Origin: Streptomyces fuscichromogenes
GTDB lineage: Bacteria > Actinomycetota > Actinomycetes > Streptomycetales > Streptomycetaceae
Direction of reading: 5' to 3'
Assembly (NCBI RefSeq): GCF_014645815.1
Contig: NZ_BMML01000016.1
Location: forward strand, 186,001 to 250,000
Length of the DNA: 64,000 bases
Below, piece by piece: positions 42,991-52,375 of the stretch (within the stretch, counting starts at the first letter, position 1; every line of letters starts with the position of its first letter). The translations under genes and the position numbers were made by a program. The notes beneath the pieces were generated by a model, which was not told where the DNA came from, did no database searches, and worked only from the letters and a program-made list of their open reading frames with translations.

Positions 42991-44990
42991 CAGTGTGCCT
43001 CCACTCTGACCTGGTGCTCGTAGGAGAACACCAGGCTGTTGGCGTCGAGATCGATCCGGCGGGCCTCCTTGCCGCGCGCCCCGGTGACCGGGTCGGCGGA
43101 GAACAGCCGTACGTCCTCGACCAGTTCGACGCCGTGCACCTGTTGCAGCCGGCCGAAGATCTCGCCGGACTGCACCGGGCGGCCGAACGGCCAGCCGGCG
43201 CCCTCGGGCCCGCCGCCGGGCAGCGGATTGAGATAACGGTGGAGGGCTTCGAGCGCGTCCTCGCGCACCCGGTCGACGTTCACCCGCGGCCGGGCCACCA
43301 GCCGGGCGACCACCGTGACGCCGCGGTAGAGCGGCGGTTCGAGCATGACGCGGGTGCCCACGACCCGCGCCCGGTCGAGCCGTTCGGCGATCCGGCGCAG
43401 CGTCGGCTCCGGCGGGACGAGGTTCTCGAACAGGATCCGGCCGTCCCGCATGGCCGCGGCCGGGACGACCAGCACCCGGACTCCCCCGGCCTCGGCGGGG
43501 TCCTGGCCGGTCGGCACGCAGCGCACCCGGGCGATCTCCGGCGCCGCCTCGCGGGTCAGGATCTCGTAGTCCTCCGCCGTCACCGCGCGGCTGCGGGTGC
43601 GGACCAGCAGCGGCCCGCGGTTCTTCGCCTCGTCGAGGGTCTCGCCGTCCACCCCGCCCTGGGCCGGGCGCCGGTTCTCCACCGCGGAGACGGACGGGAC
43701 CGAGGACTTCAGCCGGCAGACCGACCCGGCCGCGACGTTCCCGCGGGCGCCGCCTCCGGTCGCGTACCCGCGGATCCGCACCTCGGCGCCCTTCTCGGGC
43801 ACGGCGCCGTGGCGGCGCAGGCTGCCGTCGCTCTCGCGGACCGCCGGACCGAACAGGACGAGTCCGGAGACCGCGTCCAGGGCGAAGTGCCGGTCCTCGG
43901 GCCGGCTGTCGGCGAAGTGCTCGACCTCGGTCCACTCCAGCCAGCCGTCCGGTGAGCTGGTCTCCACGACCGGCGAGCCATAGCCGGCCAGCACCGGGCT
44001 GTGCCGGAGCGGGAACTGCTGCCCGGGCACGCCCTCGGCCTGGCCCAGCTCCTCCAGCGCGACCGGTTCGGCGTGCACGGCCTCGACCGTGCCGCCGACC
44101 GTGCAGACGGTCAGCCCGTCGACCACGGGCGAGTCGGTGTACGGGGGTTGCCCCTCCTCGGGCTCGGTGACCCGGGCCCTGAGCCAACCGGCGCGGTCGC
44201 CGTCGACCACGCTCGCCCGGTGCGCGGCCGGCACGTGCAGGACGATCGCACCCGAGGTGTTCAGGCCCCCGGTCTCGTCGAGCCCCGCCTCGCACTGCGT
44301 CCAGCCCTCTCCGGTCCATGCCTCCCAGATCAGCGGGGGGTGTTTCGGGTTGACCCCGACGCCCTCGACCCGGCCGCGGAATCCCAGTCGGACCACGCAC
44401 CCGGGCACCGGGTCGGTGAGGCCGATCAGCAGCGCGTCCCCCGTCCCGGGGCGTCGGCGGAACACGGGGAACGGCCGGCCGTCCAAGAGCAGCCGGGAGC
44501 GGTCCGCGGTCTCGGCCGGCTCGCCGTCCCCGGCGCCCGCACCGGCCTGTTCGCCCTCGGACTCCGGTTCGACCGCGGTCCGGATCCTGGCGAGTGAGCA
44601 GGGCACGACGGCCAGGTCCTCCCGGGTGCTGAAGACGATCGACTCGGCGGTGGCGGTACGGAGTGTCCCCACCCGGGTGCCCGCGGCGATCGTCAGCCGG
44701 GTGTGGGCGGGACTGGAGAGCCAGAAGGTGACGGGGACGCGCGCCGGGGTGGGCGGGAGGATGCGCAGGCCGATCAGGTTGAGGAAGGTGACGTACAGCC
44801 GGTCGGGCACCTGGTTGAGCCGGTAGAGCAGCTGGTCGGTCAGGTGGGCGAAGGTCTCGATCAGGGTGATGCCCGGGTCGGAGACGTTGTGGTCGGTCCA
44901 CTCCGGGCAGCGCCGCATCACCAGGCGCTTGGCCTCGTCGACCAGGTCCTGGAACCGGCGGTCGTCGAGGTCGGGGGCCGGCAGGGGCAT
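42990..44990 (-). CDS. Baseplate J-like protein (Afp11/gp6 type)
   Basis: 666 residues from ATG 44990 (TGATG overlap with gp25). The N-terminus LDDRRFQDLVDEAKRLVMRRCPEWTDHNVSDPGITLIETFAHLTDQLLYRLNQVPDRLY is a hallmark of injection-system baseplate J proteins. Later, ENRRPAQGGVDGETLDEAKNRGPLLVRTRSRAVTAEDYEILTREAAPEIARVRC is the conserved J core. It forms the wedge ring of the baseplate. It is translationally coupled to both neighbours. Confidence 0.92.
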   Translation of the reverse strand: MPLPAPDLDDRRFQDLVDEAKRLVMRRCPEWTDHNVSDPGITLIETFAHLTDQLLYRLNQVPDRLYVTFLNLIGLRILPPTPARVPVTFWLSSPAHTRLTIAAGTRVGTLRTATAESIVFSTREDLAVVPCSLARIRTAVEPESEGEQAGAGAGDGEPAETADRSRLLLDGRPFPVFRRRPGTGDALLIGLTDPVPGCVVRLGFRGRVEGVGVNPKHPPLIWEAWTGEGWTQCEAGLDETGGLNTSGAIVLHVPAAHRASVVDGDRAGWLRARVTEPEEGQPPYTDSPVVDGLTVCTVGGTVEAVHAEPVALEELGQAEGVPGQQFPLRHSPVLAGYGSPVVETSSPDGWLEWTEVEHFADSRPEDRHFALDAVSGLVLFGPAVRESDGSLRRHGAVPEKGAEVRIRGYATGGGARGNVAAGSVCRLKSSVPSVSAVENRRPAQGGVDGETLDEAKNRGPLLVRTRSRAVTAEDYEILTREAAPEIARVRCVPTGQDPAEAGGVRVLVVPAAAMRDGRILFENLVPPEPTLRRIAERLDRARVVGTRVMLEPPLYRGVTVVARLVARPRVNVDRVREDALEALHRYLNPLPGGGPEGAGWPFGRPVQSGEIFGRLQQVHGVELVEDVRLFSADPVTGARGKEARRIDLDANSLVFSYEHQVRVEAH

Positions 44991-45397
44991 CAGTACTCGC
45001 CCTCCTCGTGCTCGGGGATGGTGTAGAAGGGGAAGACGAGGTTGCGCGGGCTGTTGGTGCCGGGCACGAGGTAGCGGATGTCGATGTAGAGCAGACCCGG
45101 CCGGTCCTCGTCGGGGTAGACGTCCACCTCGGCCACGTCGACGCGCGGCTCCCACTGCTCGATCGCGTCCCTGACCACGTCGGCCATCTCGGCCGTCCGG
45201 TGGACGCCGGCTCCGTCGAAGATGTAGTCCCGCAGGGTGCTGCCGAACCGTGGCCGCATCGGGCGCTCTCCGGGATAGGTCTCCAGGATCAGCCGCATCG
45301 ACTGCTCCAGTTTGGCGGTGCCGGAGGCCATGGCCGGCGTACCGGTGGGTTCGAAGGCGAACGGGAACGCCCAGCCGGTGCCGATGAAGTCGGTCAT
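44990..45397 (-). CDS. gp25-like baseplate wedge protein (Afp9 type)
   Basis: 135 residues. GPW/gp25 family: GTAKLEQSMRLILETYPGERPMRPRFGSTLRDYIFDGAG with the EPR-like core (YPGERPMRPRFG), and IEQWEPRVDVAEVDV. It connects the baseplate to the sheath start in phage-like machines. It lies 9 bp after the spike gene stop and overlaps baseplate J by TGATG. Confidence 0.92.
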   Translation of the reverse strand: MTDFIGTGWAFPFAFEPTGTPAMASGTAKLEQSMRLILETYPGERPMRPRFGSTLRDYIFDGAGVHRTAEMADVVRDAIEQWEPRVDVAEVDVYPDEDRPGLLYIDIRYLVPGTNSPRNLVFPFYTIPEHEEGEY

Positions 45398-45406
45398 CGC
45401 CGTCGC

Positions 45407-47275
45407 TCACCCGCCCAGCGAGACGGAGGCGCCGGAGAGGGAGACGGTGCCCTGGCTCTGGATGGTCAGCGAACCGGCGGACTTCAGCGTCAGCGAGTCC
45501 CCGCCGTCGATGGTCACCGTGCCGCCCTCGCCGGTCACGATGTTGACCGTCCCGGCCCGGCCGCACCTGATGGTGAGCTGCCCCGCCGGGTCGGTGGGCG
45601 CGCAGGCGAGCTCCACCGACCCCTGGACGACGTCGATGCCCAGTCCGAGTCCGCCGTCGCCGGTGCCCAGGGTGATCCGCGACCGCTGCGGCTTCGGTTC
45701 CTCGCCCATCTCGTCGTGGAACACCAGCCGGTTGCCCGAGGCCGAGACGAACCCGCGGCGCGCGACGGACGAGTCCGCGCCGCCCGGTCCCCGCCGGACG
45801 GCATCGCCGCCGAGGCTGTAGCCGCTGTGCTCGGTGACGAGGCCGCCGAGCACGTACGGGCGGCGCGGATCGCCGAACTCGAAGCCGACCAGGACCTGGT
45901 CGCCGACCTCGGGCAGGAACATGGCGCCGCTACGCCGGCCGGCGCCGAACTGGACGACCGGGGCCCAGTCGGTGCGTACGTCCGGGGACAGCCACGGCAG
46001 CGTCAGCCGTACCCGGGCGTGCCGGTCGCCGATGTCGTCGACGACGGCGCAGACGAGACCGGGGATGCGCACCGGGTCGGTGCCGCCGGCCGTGGTCAGG
46101 CCGAGCAGCGAGCGGTCGTGCGCGCCGCCGGCGGCGAACTCGGTGTGGTAGCCGCTCTCCGCCATGTCGAACACGTGTCGGGCGCGGGTGACCAGCCAGG
46201 TGGCGGGAAAGCGGCCGGGGATGCCGGAGACCCGGACGGTGGCACCGGCGCGGATCGCGGGGTCGCCCGTCGCCTCGCCCTCGGCCTCGGCGAAGGTCCC
46301 GCCGACCGAGGCGGCGAGGGCCGCGGCCGCGGCCTCGGCGTTCGCGACCGGCAGCGTACCCACGACGTGTGCGGTCGGGCTCGGTGCGGGACCGAGGCCC
46401 TCCCTGGCGCCGGGGCCCGCCCCGGTCCGCGGGCCCTGCTCGTGCGCGGCGACCGCTCCCAGCGGACCACCCGCGGCGGCGCTGAAGAGGGCGGCGACCT
46501 CGGTGAGGCCCTGTGGGGGCGCCGTGGCGGCGCCGGCGGAGGACGTCTTCGTCGGGGCCGCGGCGGAGAGCGTCGCCCGCAGCGGGTCCCAGACCCGGAC
46601 CTCGGCCTCGGGGGCCAGGTTGCCCGCCGTGACGCGCGGCTCGAAGCGCAACAGCGAGCCGGGCATGGTCAGTTCCGGCAGCCCCAGGGCGGAGTCCGCG
46701 AGCGCGGAGGCCTTGCGGAAGTGGAAGTGCCCGTCGGACATGCCGAATTCGAAGCCGATCTCGCGTGCCCGCTGGGCCAGGAACTCCCAGTCGCTCTGGT
46801 TGCACTGGAGCAGGTGCTCGTGGACGGTCGCCGTCTCGGTGATCCCGCCGACCGGCAGCCTCGCCTCCTGGGCGATCCGCCGGGCGATGTCCGAGTCGGT
46901 CGCGTCGTCGAACGACCTGGTCCTGCGCGCCCGTTGCAGCCGGTGGCACAGGTCGTAGCCACGCACCACGGTCCGCCCCGCTATGCCCTGGTAGTAGCCC
47001 TCGATGGCGGTGACCTCGCCGACGACCAGCCGACGGTCCGGCCCGGATCCGACCCGGATCTCGACGCGCGTGCCGATCCGGAGGTCGGCGCTGTCCAGCG
47101 CGGCCCCGGTGAGGTCCGCGAAGCTGAGGGCGAACATCGCCGGCAGCAGCAGCTGCGTACTGACCTCGGCGCGCACCAGACAGCTCGCGGCGACGCCGGA
47201 CAGCTCCCGGCCGGGGGCGGCGCCGACCAGGACCGTCGGCCACACGCTGGCGCCGAGGTCCGACGACACGGTCAT
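45407..47275 (-). CDS. VgrG-like central spike protein (Afp8 type)
   Basis: 622 residues from ATG 47275, overlapping the LysM gene stop by ATGA. The N-terminal half is gpD-like (TQLLLPAMFALSFADLTG, CNQSDWEFLAQRAREIGFEFGMSDGHFHFRKA). The OB-fold gp5-like part has VRIPGLVCAVVDDIGDRHARVRLTLPWLSPDVRTDWAPVV and VGDQVLVGFEFGDPRRPYVLGGLV. The C-terminus ends in short beta repeats (GTVNIVTGEGGTVTIDGGDSLTLKSAGSLTIQSQGTVSLSGASVSLGG) typical of a beta-helical needle. It forms the hub and puncturing needle. Confidence 0.93.
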   Translation of the reverse strand: MTVSSDLGASVWPTVLVGAAPGRELSGVAASCLVRAEVSTQLLLPAMFALSFADLTGAALDSADLRIGTRVEIRVGSGPDRRLVVGEVTAIEGYYQGIAGRTVVRGYDLCHRLQRARRTRSFDDATDSDIARRIAQEARLPVGGITETATVHEHLLQCNQSDWEFLAQRAREIGFEFGMSDGHFHFRKASALADSALGLPELTMPGSLLRFEPRVTAGNLAPEAEVRVWDPLRATLSAAAPTKTSSAGAATAPPQGLTEVAALFSAAAGGPLGAVAAHEQGPRTGAGPGAREGLGPAPSPTAHVVGTLPVANAEAAAAALAASVGGTFAEAEGEATGDPAIRAGATVRVSGIPGRFPATWLVTRARHVFDMAESGYHTEFAAGGAHDRSLLGLTTAGGTDPVRIPGLVCAVVDDIGDRHARVRLTLPWLSPDVRTDWAPVVQFGAGRRSGAMFLPEVGDQVLVGFEFGDPRRPYVLGGLVTEHSGYSLGGDAVRRGPGGADSSVARRGFVSASGNRLVFHDEMGEEPKPQRSRITLGTGDGGLGLGIDVVQGSVELACAPTDPAGQLTIRCGRAGTVNIVTGEGGTVTIDGGDSLTLKSAGSLTIQSQGTVSLSGASVSLGG

Positions 47276-48033
47276 CGCCCGCCCTCCTGTGCACCCGGCA
47301 GGTACACGTGGGTCCCCGGCCGCACCCGCAGCGGGTCGTCGAACCCGTTCGCCGCGGCGATCTCCCGCCAGCGCCCCGGCCCGCCGTAGCACCGGGTGGC
47401 GAGTTCCGGCAGGCTCTCGGCACCGGCGAGCAGGTGCGTGCGGCGCCCCGCCAGGCCGCCGGAGCTCGGATTGGTCGGCCCCGGTGCCGACGGGATCGAA
47501 TGGAGCGTCAGGTCGACGACGGCCCGCACCGGCGCCCCGGACTGGCTGAACCTGGTGTACGTGACGGTCACCTGTTTGAGATAGACGAGGTAGATCTGGG
47601 TGCCCCACACGAACCTCAGCCGGGGCAGCTCGACCCAGCTCGTGGCGTTCTTGTCGGTGACGGTCACGTAGTGGGACCAGTCGAGCAGGCGCCGGCAGGC
47701 CGCTGCCACGTTCGTGTACCTGCCGTTGAAGGTCAGTGCGCGCAGGGCGATGCTCGTGGTGCCCCTGGCCCTGTCCTGTTCCTCCACGTTCTGGGCGGCC
47801 AGTACGACGCGCGGGGTGGGCGCCTTCGGGGCCGAGTTCCCGGCGCCCTTCTGCCCCTTCCCGGCGGACCCGGCGGACATGGGCTCCTGCGCGGTGTGCG
47901 AGATCGTGATCGTCGCCGGGTTGAAGTCGAACTTGATGTAGTCGGCGTCCGTCGACCGCGCCGGGCCGAGTTTCGCGACCCGCACCGGGGTCAGGGCGGC
48001 GCGCCCCTGCTGCAGCGTCTCGGGGGTGACCAT
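47272..48033 (-). CDS. LysM-domain baseplate hub protein (Afp7/gp53 type)
   Basis: 253 residues from ATG 48033. The N-terminal part (YIKFDFNPATITISHTAQ...) has the tail-tube-like beta fold with LPRLRFVWGTQIYLVYLKQVTVTYTRFSQSGAPVRAVVDLTLHS. A C-terminal LysM module follows (HLLAGAESLPELATRCYGGPGRWREIAAANGFDDPLRVRPGTHVYLP). In related machines this protein sits at the hub between tube initiators and spike. It follows the tube-like gene by 11 bp. Confidence 0.9.
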   Translation of the reverse strand: MVTPETLQQGRAALTPVRVAKLGPARSTDADYIKFDFNPATITISHTAQEPMSAGSAGKGQKGAGNSAPKAPTPRVVLAAQNVEEQDRARGTTSIALRALTFNGRYTNVAAACRRLLDWSHYVTVTDKNATSWVELPRLRFVWGTQIYLVYLKQVTVTYTRFSQSGAPVRAVVDLTLHSIPSAPGPTNPSSGGLAGRRTHLLAGAESLPELATRCYGGPGRWREIAAANGFDDPLRVRPGTHVYLPGAQEGGR

Positions 48034-48044
48034 GGGTCGGGCTC

Positions 48045-48650
48045 CTAGAGGTGGTCGGGCGGCAGGAAGCCCGTGTGTTCGAGGGTCAGCGTCTCGATCG
48101 CGACCGCGTTCTGCCTGGCGTCCAGGTCGGGGCCGCTCCACGAGACCGGGTACGCGTCGCGCAGGCTCCAGGAGGCGACGACGCTCTGGTGCACGTCCTG
48201 GAGGGCGATGTCCACGGCCCCCGCCGGTGCCCTGGGGCTGTCCTGGTCGCAGTTCATCCAGGTCGTGACGAGCTTGCCGAGCCATACCTGCAACGCCCGG
48301 GACGGCTGTGTCTCCATCGCCCTTTTCAGGACCACCGGCGGGTAGGACACCTGGGCGGGCAGTTTCACCTCGCTGCTGTAGTCACCGCCGACCCTGACCG
48401 TCTCGGTCCTGAAATCGACCTTCAGCCCCGTGCACGAGGACCACGCGCCGAGTTCGGTGATGCCGTCGTCGTTGGAGAAGACGACGGTGAAGCGCATGGA
48501 CAGGCCGAAGTGCCGGAACGCGCTGTCCGCGGTCGCGCGGCGCGCCGCCGAGGCCGCGGTGGACACGGCTGTGCCGCCGGCCTGCGCGAGGGGGAGGCCG
48601 AGCCGGCCGCCGCCCTGCCCGGCTGCCGAGGCGAAGGACGCGATGCTCAC
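48045..48650 (-). CDS. Tube-like initiator protein B (T4 gp19-like family)
   Basis: 201 residues from GTG 48650 (GAAAGG upstream). The tail-tube fold is recognisable: FTVVFSNDDGITELGAWSSCTGLKVDFRTETVRVGGDYSSEVKLPAQVSYPPVVLKRAM, then LQVWLGKLVTTW and ETLTLEHTGFLPPDHL at the end, as in Afp5/Afp6-type proteins that begin tube assembly on the baseplate. The N-terminal 45 residues are Ala/Gly-rich. Confidence 0.85.
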   Translation of the reverse strand: MSIASFASAAGQGGGRLGLPLAQAGGTAVSTAASAARRATADSAFRHFGLSMRFTVVFSNDDGITELGAWSSCTGLKVDFRTETVRVGGDYSSEVKLPAQVSYPPVVLKRAMETQPSRALQVWLGKLVTTWMNCDQDSPRAPAGAVDIALQDVHQSVVASWSLRDAYPVSWSGPDLDARQNAVAIETLTLEHTGFLPPDHL

Positions 48651-48685
48651 TGACGGATGCCTTTCGGGTGCGTTGGTCCTGGCGG

Positions 48686-49219
48686 TCAGAACGGGCTGAT
48701 CATCGGCGAGGCCGGGGACAGGGCCGAGGAGTTCAGGTCGTCCTCCAGGAAGCCGGTGTGGGCGAGTTTGAGCGTCTCGACGGCGGGCTTGGCACCGGCC
48801 GCGTCGAAGGAGTCGACGGACCAGGCGATCGGGAAGAACTCGCTCAGCCGCCACTGGACCATCGGGATCCCGGCGAAGTCGACGAGCTGGATCGTGCCGC
48901 TCTGCGGCTGCGGGTTCTTCGACGTCTGCGTCAGCCAGTGCTGCACGACCCGCGAGTAGGGCCCGGCCGCCCGGCTGAGCGTGATCGGCTCGTACCTGGT
49001 GGCGCCGGGGAAGAGCCAGACCTGGTTGCCGTTGTCCCCGACCCGGTGCTCGATCTGCTGCCAGGACACCGACAGGCCCGTCACCCTGGACCAGTCGCCG
49101 AAGTGGTAGGCGATGTTGTCGATCAGCACCGAGTACCGGTGGCTCATGCCGACCGTCAGCGGCCCCGCGATGTCCTGGGCCTGCTCGGCCGCACCGCGCA
49201 GCGATCCCATCATGCTCAT
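48686..49219 (-). CDS. Tube-like initiator protein A (T4 gp19-like family)
   Basis: 177 residues from ATG 49219 behind GAGGGAACC. SHRYSVLIDNIAYHFGDWSRVTGLSVSWQQIEHRVGDNGNQVWLFPGATRYEPITLSRAAG is the tube fold; ETLKLAHTGFLEDD near the end is shared with the next gene, showing the two are paralogues. It probably forms the adaptor ring between the baseplate hub and the tube. Confidence 0.87.
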   Translation of the reverse strand: MSMMGSLRGAAEQAQDIAGPLTVGMSHRYSVLIDNIAYHFGDWSRVTGLSVSWQQIEHRVGDNGNQVWLFPGATRYEPITLSRAAGPYSRVVQHWLTQTSKNPQPQSGTIQLVDFAGIPMVQWRLSEFFPIAWSVDSFDAAGAKPAVETLKLAHTGFLEDDLNSSALSPASPMISPF

Positions 49220-49288
49220 GGGTTCCCTCGACTCCCGTCCGTCTCGCGCGTTCGATCTCGTCTGTCTCGTGCGTCTGGTCCGACTCGG

Positions 49289-51715
49289 CTATCTCGCCCA
49301 GCCGAACGGCCCGGTCTCACCGAGCCGGCCCGCGCGTTCGCGGTCGACCAGGAGCTCCCGCCGGAGCCGTCTGTGGATCTTTTCGTAGACCTGGACGGCC
49401 ACTTCCTCGATGTCACCGGGGTCGTCCAGGTCGAGCGGGCGCCGGCCGCTGAGCTCGATGAGCCGGTCCCTGACCGAGAGCAGCTCCGCGTCGAGGGGCG
49501 CCGGTGCCGGGGACGCCCGGGACTCGGACGGCGTCCCGTCCGCGACCGGGGCGATCGCCGTCGGCGGGTGCACGGGTTCGGTCTCCATGGGCTCGGCCAT
49601 GGTCGTCACGTCGCCGGGCTGCCGCTGCACCCCGCTCGCGGGCGCCGCGCTCCTCGGGGCGGTCCAGGACGCCGGAGGTGCCACGGTCCCCGGCCCGGTC
49701 CCCGCCTCGGTCCCCGCTCCGACCCCCGCTCCGGCCCCCGTCGCGATCCATGGCGCGGTCCAGGACGCCGCGGGAGCCACGTCGGCCGCCGCCGGGTCCG
49801 CACCCGAGCCGCGTGCCCACCGCTCGGCGGCCACGGCCGCGGCCTCCAGCGCGGTGCCGGCGTCGGAGTCCTCGGGCGGCAGGGCGGGGCCGAGGACACG
49901 CTGCTGGGCGGCGTGGGTGAGTTCGTGCGCGAGCAGGCCGCGCGCGACCGGCTGGTCGAACGGCCCCTCGTGCGCGGGCAGGAACACCTCGCCGTTCCGG
50001 GTGAAGGCGCGGGCACCGAGTGACCGTGCCTCGGCGGCCGCCTCGGGACCGCGGTGGATCGGCACGTCGGAGACGTCCACGCCGTGCACCCGCCGTACCG
50101 CGTCGGCGAGTTCGCTCGGGGCCGTCCGGACGGGCGGCGCAACGGGGGCGGGCGGTCGCGGTTCGGGCTCGGGGCGGGCGCCGTCCGGCCGCCGCCGCGC
50201 ACGAGGCCGTACCGGAGGCCTGCCCGTGGAAGGGGCCGGGGCCGCGGTCGGCGTGGGTACGGCGCCGGTCGGACGGGACGCCCCGGCAGCGGGCGGGGCC
50301 GGCCGCTCGCCGGGAACGAAACGGTAGACGGGAGTGGCCGCAGGCGGCGCCGCGGGGCGTACGTCCGGCTCGCCGCCGGCCCTGCCCGGAACGTCCACCG
50401 CCTCGCCGTCGGCAGGGGTCTGCGTGGGCGGTGCCGGTTCGGTCGGTACCGGCGGCGTGTGTCGGCGCGGCGGCCTGGCGCCGGACGACGTGCCGTGCGG
50501 AAGCCGCGCCGGCCTGTCGACCGGGGCCCCGAGGCCGGGCAACGGCGCCTCCGGACCGGCGGTGCTCCGCCACGTATGCGTGGCGACGTCCGGCGCGGGG
50601 CGCGGCGACGGAGCCGCATCCGCCGCCGGGCGCGGCGACCGGCCGGTGTCCGCGTCCGCGAGGCGCGGCGACCGGTCCGCTTCGGCACCGGCACCGTTGT
50701 CGACACCGGTGTCCGGCTCGGGCGGCGAGGGGGCCTCGGCGGCAGGGGTCTGCTCGGGCTGCCGGTCCTGGACCTCGGGGGCGTCGGGTGCGTCGAGGGC
50801 GTCGAGGGCGTCGGCGGGCGGATCCACCGGCATCCGTACGTCCGAACCGGGCGGCCGGCGAAGCGGGTTGCCGAGGCCGAGCCGTCGGCTCTCGGCGAGG
50901 GAGGCGCGGCGCGCGGGCGTCTTCGGCAGGCCCGTGCCCGGCTCGCGCGCCGGGCGGGGCGGTGGGACCGGCGCCTCGCTCGACCAGGAGGCGCCGCCCT
51001 CGGGTGTCGGCGGCACGGCCCCCGGCTGCCGCGACGAGGCGGCTCCGTCCTCGGTCGCCCACGGCGGACGGTAGGACTCAAGCATGCGCACCCAGTCCGA
51101 GGAGGCCTTGAGCGCGTCGTCGGGCGCAGGAGCCCGGGAGGCGTGGGGCGCCTCCTCGTACGGCTCCTCGGGTGTCCCGTCGGGCAGCGGATCGCCCACG
51201 TACTCGTCCGCGGCCTCGACCAGGCTCGGCCGGGGCCCGGCGGACGCCAGCACGCGTGGGGTGCGCCGCACCGCGGCGGGCGGCGTGCGCGGGACCGGGG
51301 CGCGGTCCGGTACGGGCGCCCGCCGGCCACGTGTCGAGGGCGGCGCGACCGGCGCCTGACCGGGCGGTCCTTCGGCGCGGACGGCGACCAGTCCCGTCAC
51401 ACGTCCGGCGACCGGCTCCACGGCGAACGCCGCGCCCGGGTGCGAGGAGGCCGGATGCCCCGGGGTCTCCGGGGCCCGACGGGCTGCCGGGCGGGTCCGG
51501 TCCGGGGCGTGGACCAGCGGCCGGGTCCGGTCGGCCGCGACCACGCCCATCGAGGCGGCCGCGGTCAGCGGCGGCCTCAGGACGGTCGGTACGAGGGGCG
51601 GCAGCCGCCGCCAGTTCCCGTCACCGGGCGGCAGGCCTTGGTCGGCGGGCGGCAGGCCTTGGTCGGCGGGCGCGTCGCGGGTCTCGCGGCGCCGCCGTCG
51701 GGGCAGCCAACGCAT
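49289..51715 (-). CDS. DUF4157 (eCIS core domain) protein with long disordered N-terminus
   Basis: 808 residues from ATG 51715. The first about 540 residues are low-complexity, rich in Pro, Ala, Arg and Glu (including two copies of ADQGLPP), with no fold visible. The DUF4157 domain is near the C-terminus: ELADAVRRVHGVDVSDVPIHRGPEAAAEARSLGARAFTRNGEVFLPAHEGPFDQPVARGLLAHELTHAAQQR, with the zinc-protease-like HELTH at about residue 596. About 190 residues follow, ending in a short helical region (VAVQYEKIHRRLRRELL-like). DUF4157 proteins are the most frequent cargo-associated proteins of eCIS loci and are thought to be effectors or effector-processing factors. Here the domain is C-terminal rather than N-terminal to a toxin, which is unusual. 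Confidence 0.85.
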   Translation of the reverse strand: MRWLPRRRRRETRDAPADQGLPPADQGLPPGDGNWRRLPPLVPTVLRPPLTAAASMGVVAADRTRPLVHAPDRTRPAARRAPETPGHPASSHPGAAFAVEPVAGRVTGLVAVRAEGPPGQAPVAPPSTRGRRAPVPDRAPVPRTPPAAVRRTPRVLASAGPRPSLVEAADEYVGDPLPDGTPEEPYEEAPHASRAPAPDDALKASSDWVRMLESYRPPWATEDGAASSRQPGAVPPTPEGGASWSSEAPVPPPRPAREPGTGLPKTPARRASLAESRRLGLGNPLRRPPGSDVRMPVDPPADALDALDAPDAPEVQDRQPEQTPAAEAPSPPEPDTGVDNGAGAEADRSPRLADADTGRSPRPAADAAPSPRPAPDVATHTWRSTAGPEAPLPGLGAPVDRPARLPHGTSSGARPPRRHTPPVPTEPAPPTQTPADGEAVDVPGRAGGEPDVRPAAPPAATPVYRFVPGERPAPPAAGASRPTGAVPTPTAAPAPSTGRPPVRPRARRRPDGARPEPEPRPPAPVAPPVRTAPSELADAVRRVHGVDVSDVPIHRGPEAAAEARSLGARAFTRNGEVFLPAHEGPFDQPVARGLLAHELTHAAQQRVLGPALPPEDSDAGTALEAAAVAAERWARGSGADPAAADVAPAASWTAPWIATGAGAGVGAGTEAGTGPGTVAPPASWTAPRSAAPASGVQRQPGDVTTMAEPMETEPVHPPTAIAPVADGTPSESRASPAPAPLDAELLSVRDRLIELSGRRPLDLDDPGDIEEVAVQVYEKIHRRLRRELLVDRERAGRLGETGPFGWAR

Positions 51716-51757
51716 CTCGTCTCCTCTCCTCTCCGTGCACCGGGGCTGGGACCGTGG

Positions 51758-51934
51758 CTAGAAAATCTGGGCGGGTCCCGCCGCGCCGCTGTCGAGACGG
51801 CCGTGGATCCGGCCGATCTCCTCGATCACCCGGGCCCGCACCGGGTGTTCGAGGTCGAGAATCTCCCGCAGCGGCCAGTGCAGGTGGTACGCGAGGTACA
51901 CGGCCTCCTCCCAGAGCCGGTCGGCCGTGTACAT
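51758..51934 (-). CDS. DUF6760-type small injection-system protein
   Basis: 58 residues, ATG 51934 to TAG 51758, beginning MYTADRLWEEAVYLAYHLHW and ending DSGAAGPAQIF. The Trp/Tyr-rich helix LWEEAVYLAYHLHWPLREILDLEHPVRARVIEEI is characteristic of the tiny DUF6760 proteins found in injection-system operons. Its start overlaps the upstream stop (TGATG), supporting translation. The function is unknown; its position between the tube genes and DUF4157 suggests an assembly role. Confidence 0.82.
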   Translation of the reverse strand: MYTADRLWEEAVYLAYHLHWPLREILDLEHPVRARVIEEIGRIHGRLDSGAAGPAQIF

Positions 51935-52362
51935 CAGGATTCCCCCGGGACATCACCGGCGATGTCCACCGCGAATCCGTGCCCGCAGGCGGGGCAGTCG
52001 ACGTCGGCCTCGGTGTGCCCCTCCTGGTTGATCCGCCGGTAGAGGTCCTGGAGGAAGGCGAGATCGGAGGCGAACAGGTTCTCGATCACCAGGTTGTCCA
52101 CCACGGGGGCCGAGCCGAGCCTGGTCACCGTACGGGCGAGCAGCAGCACGCTGAGATAGACGGGGTTCTGCCTGACCCGAGGATCGCTCTGGCTCGCTAT
52201 CTCGTCGCGTGCCGTGGCCAGGCGCATCACGCCCTCCCGGTGCAGTCTGCCCTGCTCGTCCACATAGCCACGGGGCAGGACGAACGGATAACGGGTCGTC
52301 AGCCCGGCCGCCGAGCCGGGCGGCGCGCCCTCGGCTCCGGCGGCGGACGGTTGCGTCAGCAT
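51934..52362 (-). CDS. Injection-system protein with a CPxC zinc-like motif
   Basis: 142 residues from ATG 52362 behind GAGGAGAGGTC. After a disordered start, TTRYPFVLPRGYVDEQGRLHREGVMRLATARDEIASQSDPRVRQNPVYLSVLLLARTVTRLG resembles phage tail-assembly-chaperone-like proteins found after the tube genes in these operons. The end carries DVDCPACGHGF, a single CxxC that may bind metal or pair with a partner. It is coupled to the DUF6760 gene. The exact function is unknown. Confidence 0.75.
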   Translation of the reverse strand: MLTQPSAAGAEGAPPGSAAGLTTRYPFVLPRGYVDEQGRLHREGVMRLATARDEIASQSDPRVRQNPVYLSVLLLARTVTRLGSAPVVDNLVIENLFASDLAFLQDLYRRINQEGHTEADVDCPACGHGFAVDIAGDVPGES

Positions 52363-52375
52363 GACCTCTCCTCGG

